A stretch of DNA of 64,000 bases. Source: Proales similis (lineage: Eukaryota > Rotifera > Eurotatoria > Ploima > Proalidae). The stretch spans positions 558,001-622,000 of the forward strand of contig JAGVRJ010000009.1 in the NCBI GenBank assembly GCA_019059635.1. The letters run 5' to 3'. A program made the position numbers and the translations under genes. The notes beneath the pieces were generated by a model. It did not search any database and was not told the DNA's origin. It saw nothing but the letters and a program-made list of their open reading frames with translations. Below, one piece after another: positions 56,509 to 64,000 of the stretch (position 1 is its first letter; every line of letters starts with the position of its first letter).

Positions 56509-58176
56509 ATGAAAAGGCTAATCATACTCGCTGTATATTGCAGCGTTCTTTGCTTCCGTGCAAATGGCCAAGAATGTGTTTTTCAGGATTGCACATGTAA
56601 AGCACAGCCCCAAATAGAGGAAATTTGCGAGCTTAAGCCTGGAGCTAGCTTCCCAACCAAGCGAAACGAGCCATCTGGAAAGCTTCAGCTTTTGCAGATT
56701 TCGAACGGAAACTTTCAAACCATTCCAGAGTCGGCATTTTTCAATTTTTCTATTCATCAGCTGCAACTGGTGCAAAATCAACTCGAACGCATTTCAAAAG
56801 ATTCTTTTAAGGGTTTGAGCTTTGTCGATACACTCTCGATTTCAGACGAGAAATTTGAGAGTTTCGAGCCAGGCTCACTCGAACCAGTTGCAGGTGTGCT
56901 TCGAAGCATTGGGATCAGTTACAGTTCGTTAGATAATGCCAAATTAGCTAAAATGGTACCAGAGTTCATCAAAATGAAAAACTTGCGTGTCCTTGATCTG
57001 AGCGACAACACTTTGACCAGAATTGACTCGAGCCTGTCGCAAATTGAGAAACTGGTTTCAATCGATCTAAGCCGCAATCAAATCAACTCAATCAGCACCG
57101 CCGAATTGCAGCCATTCAAGACAATATTTCAGCTTACTTTAAACGGCAACCAATTAAGCGACATGAAAGCGCTGCTTGACGGCTTGGCGAGTTCAAAAGA
57201 TCGATTGAGATTGTTGGAACTGGGGAAGAACCAATTTGAAACCTTGGCACCTTTTACTGAATTGACCTTATTAGATCGAATCGTTTTATCGTTTAACAAG
57301 ATAAAACGAATTACAAAGGATATATTTGTGGGACTTAAATCTCTTGAAAAGCTCGATCTAACCAGCAATCTTATTGAGAGCATTGAGGAAGGAAGCTTCG
57401 ATGGATTGGACACTCTATCTATTCTAGATCTTTCGAATAATCGACTTTCGGCGATTCCTGCCATACCTTTATCAGTCCCTGTAGAACGAATCAGCTTGAA
57501 AAACCAGAATCAGCAGCTTCAGAGCCTAGCGGATTTCTCTTTCGACTACTACTCGGAGCAGACGTTCAGACAGCCTTTGGTTGATTTGAGCCAGAACACG
57601 ATAAGTTCGTTCTCAAACAAGGCGTTTTGTTTACGCGGAGGAAAGTCCAACGTGCTTGGCCAAGTGACCATTTCTCAGTCAAGTTTGCAGAACATGAACA
57701 TTTGCATGCTGAAGCAACTTCAACTGCAGCTACCTGCTTTCATGATCGGCCTGTACGAGAACACCAAGTTGGTGGTCGAACTCGATTCTGCGGTCAATAC
57801 AAAGCTTTTGTGTAACGTCAAATTTTACTCGCAGAGTTTGAAAATTCAATTTTTCCTTGAGCCGGCTACTGAGCTTGATTGCCGTTCCGTACCCTTGGAT
57901 TACGATTGCTCTAAGTCGGGCGAATTTGACTGCTCTACTCAATCGACTAGCACGTCCTCGACTTCTACGTCAACTAAATCGTCGTCAGCTGGTTCTAGTG
58001 CAAGCAGCTCTAAGCCGCCAACCTCCACTGGTAACGGCCAATCTTCGCAAGCAGCTTCTAATCCTGTCAAAGAGACAACAAAAAGCTCCTTAAACCACTC
58101 AAATAAGATAACCTCTAGTTTTATATCGATTGTATCATTAGCCATTATTGTACTAGGCCTCGCAGATTCGTTTTAG
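56509..58176 (+). CDS. Secreted/anchored leucine-rich-repeat protein 2 of a tandem trio
   Basis: Intronless, 555 residues from the ATG that begins MKRLIILAVYCSVLCFRANG, a signal peptide. The Cys motif ECVFQDCTCKAQPQIEEIC matches genes 1 and 3. Repeats include LRVLDLSDNTLTRIDSSLSQ, LVSIDLSRNQINSISTAELQ and LEKLDLTSNLIESIEEGSFD. The C-terminal cap has AFCLRG, NICML, LLCNV, LDCRS, YDCSKSGEFDCS in the same order as in the paralogs. A Ser/Thr-rich stalk of about 60 residues, longer than in the other two, precedes a hydrophobic C-terminus without charged tail, which favours a GPI signal. The ligand or tissue is unknown. Poly(A)-type signal AATAAA near 58214. Confidence 0.9.
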   Translation: MKRLIILAVYCSVLCFRANGQECVFQDCTCKAQPQIEEICELKPGASFPTKRNEPSGKLQLLQISNGNFQTIPESAFFNFSIHQLQLVQNQLERISKDSFKGLSFVDTLSISDEKFESFEPGSLEPVAGVLRSIGISYSSLDNAKLAKMVPEFIKMKNLRVLDLSDNTLTRIDSSLSQIEKLVSIDLSRNQINSISTAELQPFKTIFQLTLNGNQLSDMKALLDGLASSKDRLRLLELGKNQFETLAPFTELTLLDRIVLSFNKIKRITKDIFVGLKSLEKLDLTSNLIESIEEGSFDGLDTLSILDLSNNRLSAIPAIPLSVPVERISLKNQNQQLQSLADFSFDYYSEQTFRQPLVDLSQNTISSFSNKAFCLRGGKSNVLGQVTISQSSLQNMNICMLKQLQLQLPAFMIGLYENTKLVVELDSAVNTKLLCNVKFYSQSLKIQFFLEPATELDCRSVPLDYDCSKSGEFDCSTQSTSTSSTSTSTKSSSAGSSASSSKPPTSTGNGQSSQAASNPVKETTKSSLNHSNKITSSFISIVSLAIIVLGLADSF

Positions 58177-58748
58177 ATCTCGTAAAAGAAAAAAAGAGGC
58201 ATATGAATTGTCGAATAAAATATTAGCCCAAGGATGATACCTCGGGTCCAAAATTTGCTTTGCTGTTTTTTTTTTAATTTAGTTGCTGGGGACAACGGCA
58301 ATCTGAAAATGATGACAAATCGATGACAATTAGCGCATGCTGACGTAATAACCGACGTGCAAGTCTGCCTGATTCATCTGCCCGCATGACAACAGTAGCT
58401 GGTTCTCAATTCTCTCGCTCTTTAATTCAAAGTAAATGTTTGATAATCGGAGCGCGCTCAATGTATGACCGAGTCTTGTGTGTCATATTTCACGTGAAAG
58501 CCAAGCGAAAGCGAATAAAAAAAAATGAAATTGAATGCTAACATTATGGCCACAGTCTAGCGCGCCTATTGACAACACTCAGAAATGCAATATTTGCGAA
58601 CGTGATGAGACCAACTCAATCAAAACACGAGCGTCCCTGCGTCTTTGGTTCGCGCACGTTATATAACAATATTTGTCGGCGACGAGCAAAGTAAAAACTA
58701 ATTTTAAAATTCAGCCTCAAAGAGCCAAGTCTCAATTGACTGTGACAA
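58177..58748. other. Spacer between LRR genes 2 and 3
   Basis: Holds the 3' end of LRR gene 2 and the promoter of LRR gene 3. No gene remnant of a fourth copy is visible. Confidence 0.55.
58660..58666 (+). promoter_or_regulatory. TATA box of LRR gene 3
   Basis: TATATAA 89 nt before the ATG at 58749, implying a longer leader than in genes 1 and 2. Confidence 0.65.
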
Positions 58749-60293
58749 ATGGCTTTTAATTTATCAGCATTTTTGCTTGGCTTGAGTGGCCTGCTAATTT
58801 TGGTCAATGCTAGTTTTGGTCAGTGCGTCTTTAAACAATGCATTTGTGGAAGCTCGGGCGAGGAGACTTGCCTCCGTAGCCTGGGAGGCGAGAAAATGGG
58901 CTTTCCAGAGCGTTTGACTGTAACAAACGCAAATCTGACTACGTTGATTGTTAACGATGGAAGCTTCAGCACAATCCCGTCCGACTCGTTTAAGGACCTG
59001 TCAATTGGCACTCTAAACCTACTTTCGAACGGACTCAAGACAATTACCAAAGGCGCATTCAACGGTATTTTATCCTTGAGAGCTCTGCTAATCACAGAAA
59101 TAGCCCTGGAAGCGGCCGAGCCTGGTTCTTTTGAGCCGCTCGTCAACACTTTGAAGACTCTGTCGCTGCCAGGCTGTTCAATCAATGATCAAAAGCTTGA
59201 ATCACTTCTCGATGAAATTATTAAGCTTAAAAGCGTCAACACGCTCGCCTTGGGCTTTAACGACTTGACACGGCTCAACCAGAAATTGAGTAAAATGCCT
59301 CAGCTGACCAACATGGAGCTCACTAAAAATAAAATACTCGCCATCGAGCCAGCGCAGCTCGAAGGATTCGGTGCACTCAGCACAATTGTGTTGGCCAAGA
59401 ACGGAATTAAAGACATGGTGCCCATATTGAAAGGTCTGGTCAGCGTGGGCAAAACGCTCAAGACCCTTCAACTTCAGGAGAACGAGATTGAGACCATCAG
59501 CGAAATGAAGGGCGTAGACCAGCTCACCAACCTCTGGCTTTATCAGAACAAGATCAAGGAGGTCAAAAAGCAGAGCTTCACTGATCTGTGTCTGCTTCAA
59601 GAGCTAGACCTTTCAAATAACTTGATTGAGACCATTGAGAAAGACAGCTTTGCTCCATTGAAGCAGCTGAAAACCTTACGATTGAGAGGGAATCGCATCG
59701 GCAATCTGCCCGACATTTCGTCACTGGCAAAACTGGTCGCATGGGATCTGAGCAATCAAAACCAACAGTTGACGAAAATCGGCAACAACGCGTTTGACCA
59801 CGGATACGAAGATCCGCTCCTGATCGACTTGAGCAACAACCAAATCGACTCCTACGAATCAAAGGCGTTCTGCTCACGTTCGTTCAAATTTAATAATTTG
59901 GCTCGAGTTACCATCTCTTACGCCAGTCTCGTCAAAATGGACGTGTGCATGCTCAGGCAAATGCAGACAGAGGTGTTCAGACTTCGACCGGAGCTGCTGA
60001 TAAACGTGATCGACGTGAACGCTGTCAACGGCACGTTGTTTTGCCAATACAAAAACTACGCCGACAAAGTGAACGTCAATTTGTTGACCTCGTCGAAACT
60101 GAGCGTCGACTGCCAAGCAATCAATTCTACAGTCGACTGCGACGAACGACAAGGCGATTTTGAATGCCAAATTCAAACATCAACTAACCCAACTGGCACG
60201 ACCAAATCTTCAAACTCGGCATCCTGTCTGTCTAAGCCTCAACTCCTTGGACTGTTGGCTTTATCTTGGCCTTTGATTAAACTTCTATTTTAG
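58749..60293 (+). CDS. Secreted/anchored leucine-rich-repeat protein 3 of a tandem trio
   Basis: Intronless, 514 residues. Signal peptide MAFNLSAFLLGLSGLLILVN, then QCVFKQCICGSSGEETC. Repeats include LTNMELTKNKILAIEPAQLE, LTNLWLYQNKIKEVKKQSF, LQELDLSNNLIETIEKDSFA and LKTLRLRGNRIGNLPDISSL. The C-terminal cap (AFCSRS, DVCML, LFCQY, VDCQA, VDCDE, FECQ) aligns with genes 1 and 2. A short Ser/Thr stalk and a hydrophobic end (LLGLLALSWPLIKLLF) follow. Closer to gene 2 than to gene 1 by eye, with a higher GC content. AATAAA lies near 60398. Function unknown; probably extracellular binding. Confidence 0.9.
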   Translation: MAFNLSAFLLGLSGLLILVNASFGQCVFKQCICGSSGEETCLRSLGGEKMGFPERLTVTNANLTTLIVNDGSFSTIPSDSFKDLSIGTLNLLSNGLKTITKGAFNGILSLRALLITEIALEAAEPGSFEPLVNTLKTLSLPGCSINDQKLESLLDEIIKLKSVNTLALGFNDLTRLNQKLSKMPQLTNMELTKNKILAIEPAQLEGFGALSTIVLAKNGIKDMVPILKGLVSVGKTLKTLQLQENEIETISEMKGVDQLTNLWLYQNKIKEVKKQSFTDLCLLQELDLSNNLIETIEKDSFAPLKQLKTLRLRGNRIGNLPDISSLAKLVAWDLSNQNQQLTKIGNNAFDHGYEDPLLIDLSNNQIDSYESKAFCSRSFKFNNLARVTISYASLVKMDVCMLRQMQTEVFRLRPELLINVIDVNAVNGTLFCQYKNYADKVNVNLLTSSKLSVDCQAINSTVDCDERQGDFECQIQTSTNPTGTTKSSNSASCLSKPQLLGLLALSWPLIKLLF

Positions 60294-60931
60294 TCTGCTG
60301 GGCTCAATGCCGACGACTGCAATATAAACCTGTTGCCATTCAAATGCTTTTCTAGACTCTGCGCTTCTTCTAGATACTTGTTCTAAAACTTTCGAAAATA
60401 AATGGTCAAATCGTTTCCCATCAGTTGTCTATTGGACTAGTCGGATAACGACAAGATTTAACATCGGCCGATGCATTTCTATTCGAATGTTTAGTTTGCA
60501 GCTCAGAAGGGCCGGATTGTAAGAACTAGTTTAACATTGCCAACACTTGTCTTGTACAAGAACGAGAAACCAATGTGGATGAGAAAGCTAAGCATGAGTG
60601 GCTTCAATAGTTAAGCGTTCGACATACGAATGAAACGGGAACAGGAGATGACCAGAAGATGAGGAGAATGGTCTGCTTGTACGAACAAGAATAGAACGCA
60701 TGTGCGCGCCAGGCTTGATAGCTCGTTCGCTTGCTCACTCGGACAAGTTGTGTGATGCATATGCGCTCATAGCTGCAGCGCTCGTCTAGTTAAGGTTCGC
60801 TCGTGCGTACTCGTTCGCTCTCAACACCATACATGCATGCCTTGCAAATTAAATTTCTTTGCTCACTTTTTACTGATCTAGTTCTCTAGACTAAGTGGAA
60901 GTTTACTAATTCTTCTTCTTAACCGTTTAGA
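60294..60931. other. Intergenic, RPS6 promoter side
   Basis: Contains the LRR gene 3 poly(A)-type signal and the RPS6 upstream region. A pyrimidine tract (TTCTTCTTCTT, about 60910-60920) directly before the RPS6 start could be a 5' TOP element or the tract of a 3' splice site. Confidence 0.5.
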
Positions 60932-62094
60932 ATGAAGGTGAGTGCGCCTAAAGGACTGTAATGCGATCAAGCCGGGCTGGCAGGTCAACCACAGCCAGCC
61001 CATTGAGCAGAGCATGCAGTAGTCCGACCTGATTAAATAGGATTTAATCGAGCCCTTTTTCTAGCTGAACATTGCGAATCCGGCTACCGGAGCCCAGAAA
61101 CTCATTGACATCGACGATGAAAAGAAGCTTCGTCCCTTCATGGATAAGCGCATCTCGCAAGAGGTCGACGCCAGCTGCCTCGGCAACGAATGGAAGGTAG
61201 GCCATGCTCATTTGCCTATTCTTCTGCTCACATGTCCTTTAAGTTCGCTCGCGTCCGGGCGTTTGGCATCTTATCTAAAGATATGAGATCGAAACCAGCT
61301 TGTTCGATCGGCCCGCTTAAATCGCCTGCGAATGAGTCATGACATGTTAGATAAGCATACTTGATCAGTTTGATCAGTTGGCCGCATGGCCGCTTTTCAA
61401 AATGATCGAAACATTTATCGAAACATCATGTCCGCCAATGCCACTCACCGACTCGATCTAATTCTAAAGCAACAATACAAAACCGTTCCACTTTTAGGGT
61501 TATGTTGTCAAAATCACTGGTGGCAATGACAAGCAAGGCTTCCCGATGAAGCAGGGTGTCCTCACCAACAACCGAGTACGACTGCTGCTCGCCAAGGGCC
61601 ACTCATGCTACAGAGAGCGACGAGACGGTGAGCGTCGACGCAAGTCAGTGCGCGGCTGCATCGTCGACTCCAACCTGAGCGTTCTGTCGCTCGTGATCGT
61701 CAAGAAGGGCGATGAGGAGATCGATGGCCTCACCAACCGAATTGTGCCACGAGTGCGAGGACCCAAGCGAGCCAACCACATCCGAAAGTTGTTCAACTTG
61801 TCCAAAGAAGACGATGTCCGCAAGTACGTTGTTCGCAAGCCGTTGCCCGTCAAGGAAGGCAAGAAGGAGAAGTTCAAGGCGCCCAAGATTCAGCGATTGA
61901 TCACTCCTGCCCGCATCCAGCGCAAGAGAAGAGCTCAGGCCGCCAAGACCAAGCGTGCCGAGAAGCGCAAGCTCCAGAGCGCCGAGTACGCCAAGGTACT
62001 CGCCCAGTACATCAAGGAGAAGAGAGAGCGAAAGCGCAGCGAGTCAAAGCGACGATCGTCCATGCGCGAATCGGTGTCGCAGTCAGCTAAATAA
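60932..62094 (+). CDS. RPS6: 40S ribosomal protein S6
   Basis: Small-subunit ribosomal protein and S6-kinase target. Exons 60932-60937 (only ATGAAG), 61065-61196 and 61498-62094 give 244 residues. [60 protein letters not shown] and [20 protein letters not shown] are canonical. The basic C-terminus [15 protein letters not shown] keeps the R-R-x-S-S phosphorylation cluster though shorter than in human. A first coding exon of two codons is also the arrangement of the human gene. The bases just before the ATG read TTTAG, so the first coding exon may itself be preceded by a 5' untranslated-region intron. Codon usage is more GC-rich than neighbours, as expected for high expression. Confidence 0.97.
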
Positions 62095-62685
62095 ATCCGC
62101 TTCGTTTCTTCTCCGAGCTGTTCCAACTCAAAAAAAGAAACGAAAAAAATAAATTAAAAAAAAAAAACAACAAAATTAAAGACCAGTGTTTTTGAGAGCC
62201 ACTCTGAGACCGTAAGCTTAGAATAGGTCAGTAAACGGACAAAGCAAGTCGAATTCAAGTCGCTCTAGGGACTTACATAATAGAATTTCTAGAGTTAATT
62301 AGTGATAACGCGTGCAAGCCGTAAAGTGTTAACTTGTCGAAATCGGTTGACTCGCAACAAACTCGCGCTTGCTCCCTTGGTTACTATTAGTTTGGTCGGA
62401 TTCACTCGTTCTGTGTATTCATAAGTTTATTTATGCCCTTCTTTAACTCAGCCAATAACGGTTACGCCAGTCGGTCGAGCTGACAATTCAAAGCGTTCCC
62501 TCTTTCTCCCTTTCTCTTTTCCTCTTTTTTATGCCTCTTTCTCTCTCTCCCTTTCGTTCTCTTGTCGTCCGCTATTGTCCAAAAATGGTTGCAATTCTCA
62601 CAAGTCTGCTGGTGTCAACTCTCATTTAGATTAGCGGAGGAGCGTTTCGATGCGTGTTGGTGAATCCTCGTGCTAGGCCGTCACA
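62095..62685. other. Intergenic RPS6/CCDC81
   Basis: RPS6 3' end with AATAAA near 62148 and an A-rich tract, then a pyrimidine-rich stretch (about 62494-62570) upstream of CCDC81. No gene is seen. Confidence 0.5.
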
Positions 62686-64000
62686 ATGCAGAACGTCAAC
62701 AGTTTACTGAGAAATTCCACAGACACCAACATGGGAGTGCAATTTCACTTAAAGGACTCTGATGTGGTGCAAATATGGGATGAGGTGTCGCGCTACGTTG
62801 AGAAAATGATGATTCAATCCAAAGGCGTCCTCCTCACCGGCTTTGGAACCTTCTCGTTCATGCAGAAGAAAATCGACGTCGGCAACAACAAGTTCGTGCT
62901 CGTTCAACGACCCGTGTTCGCCATATCGGAAAAGTTCGCGCAAACTCACGGCCTCAAGTACACAAAATATCCAGTGACCGGCGCCATTCCCATTCACCCG
63001 CTTAATCTGGCATCGATTGCCGGCGAGACGGCCTTCACCCGCGACGATATTGAGCTGTGTGTTAAACATGTTCTTCAAGTTTTAAATCGAACGATTCAGT
63101 CGCGTCGAAATGTCGAGTTCTCGTTCACTGGCATCGGAAAGCTGCAAATCCGAGAGAACAAGGTCAAAATGCGATTTTTCAAAGAGTTCGTAAACAATTT
63201 CGACTCGTCCGGAAAAATGATCAATCAAATGCAAAACGTAAATTTTCGCCCTCACCAGCCCCCTCTTGGTCCTTTATCGACTGTTTATTCTATTAGAGAC
63301 CGCACACTGCCGACTCGGTCATGTCCCGAAACGAAACCAATCGGCCAATGTCAAGCAACACATGTCTCTTACCAAGGTATTGCTCGATCTGACACTTGGC
63401 CTCGACCATTCTCTTCATGTTCCTTCATTGATTGCCCATTCATTTCAGACTCAACAGCCGAATCGGATCGAACTCATTAGATAATTTGAATAAAATTGCA
63501 ACCGGTACCATGGATACAATCCGCGAGGAAACAGGTGGTGAAGGTGAGCAAGAATATAAATTAGCCTCGCTCTCGCGTGCTCTGCAGATTATTTGCCTCG
63601 CCTCGCCTGAGGCCAATTTCTCTTATATATTGTTATTATTTACTAATCAAGCCGAGCAGCAGTTGACAGTAATCGCGCGCGTTTTGCTCGGCTTTTGGCT
63701 GCGTTGATCGCGGCAATAAATGCAAATTGCCTCTGTTTGCAGCGGTCGGCATCTGTTCGCTGTGCTCGGCTTGATGACTTAAAAGCCTCAGATTTTTGCT
63801 AATAGCAGAGTTTATTCCAATTATTATGCAAGATGCGGTCGGATCAGCGAGAAAGAATAACAACGCCGGAAAAGGAGCAGGAAAAGGAGGAGAAGAAGAA
63901 GCCAAGTGTGAGAAAATAGTGATTCCAGTAGCAACTGTATGCACAAGTGACGAGCTGAATGAGCCGAACGCCGGCTCGCTTCTTTCGTTCGACTCGAACA
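62686..64000 (+). CDS. CCDC81: CCDC81-family protein with two HU-like domains, 3' end outside the window
   Basis: Four exons are visible: 62686-63237, 63297-63376, 63449-63543 and 63833 to the edge, joined in phase. The N-terminal 180 residues match vertebrate CCDC81: LKDSDVVQIWDEVSRYVEKM, GVLLTGFGTFSFMQKKIDVG, NNKFVLVQRPVFAISEKFAQ, HGLKYTKYPVTGAIPI, and the second module NVEFSFTGIGKLQIRENKVK. This region has been described as a pair of eukaryotic HU (bacterial HU-fold) domains; vertebrate CCDC81 is centrosome/cilium-associated. The join NRPHTADSVMSRNETNRPMS agrees with the family's RPDTVDSVLSSRET. Exon 4 is Gly/Lys/Glu-rich and less certain. The coiled coils of the family would lie to the right of the window. 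Confidence 0.92.

Noticed and set aside
1-64000. CRISPR arrays, bacterial operons, ribosome binding sites or plasmid origins
   Set aside because: The window is eukaryotic; no spaced direct repeats of CRISPR type and no prokaryotic gene layout were seen.
1-64000. Transposons or retroviral remnants
   Set aside because: I saw no reverse transcriptase, integrase or transposase motif, no long terminal or inverted repeats; small or decayed elements cannot be excluded by eye.
1-64000. tRNA or rRNA genes
   Set aside because: No stretch with both A- and B-box type tRNA sequences or rRNA signatures was noticed; a tRNA scan would be needed to exclude them.

Overview
The window is nuclear DNA from an animal, very probably an arthropod. 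Almost every gene is split by short GT-AG introns of about 50-70 bp, there are no operons, and the gene set is metazoan: a prospero homeobox gene, a KIF1/unc-104 kinesin, a claudin-like tetraspan protein, a tyrosine-decarboxylase-type enzyme of the protostome amine pathway, and a tandem set of secreted leucine-rich-repeat (LRR) proteins of a kind common in mites and crustaceans. I cannot name the species; a mite or a small crustacean is an inference.

Left part (1-21 kb): the start of a claudin/PMP22-like gene (-), PIGS (-), proteasome beta5 PSMB5 (-), a cation-dependent mannose-6-phosphate receptor M6PR (+), a 3 kb non-coding stretch, the full unc-104/KIF1A gene in 17 exons (+), and converging on it a tyrosine decarboxylase (-).

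Middle part (21-41 kb) is very compact: ECT2L-type F-box/RhoGEF (+), an unassigned CCCH zinc-finger protein (-), GTP cyclohydrolase I (-), TMEM87 (-), NDC80 (+), coactosin-like COTL1 (+), intronless SLU7 (-) and TRAF3IP1/IFT54 (-). Several pairs converge within about 160 bp (ECT2L/CCCH, COTL1/SLU7) or diverge from a shared short promoter region (TMEM87/NDC80).

Right part (41-64 kb): prospero (-) sits between a 3.3 kb downstream and a 7.5 kb upstream gene-free region rich in GA/CT and GT/CA microsatellites. Its homeo-prospero domain is joined to the N-terminal exon by what reads as a minor-spliceosome (U12) AT-AC intron. Then follow three tandem intronless LRR genes (+), each with its own TATA box, ribosomal protein S6 (+) and the first four exons of CCDC81 (+), cut by the window edge.

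Functionally the genes are mostly unrelated housekeeping and neuronal or ciliary genes. Loose links are neuronal function (unc-104, tyrosine decarboxylase, GTP cyclohydrolase for pterin cofactor, prospero), cilia/centrioles (TRAF3IP1, CCDC81), and GPI anchoring (PIGS in the transamidase; the LRR proteins have tails like GPI signals). The most interesting observations are the AT-AC intron of prospero with an apparently incomplete twintron, the LRR cluster, the mucin-like stalk of the M6P receptor, and an ECT2L-type gene in a probable arthropod.
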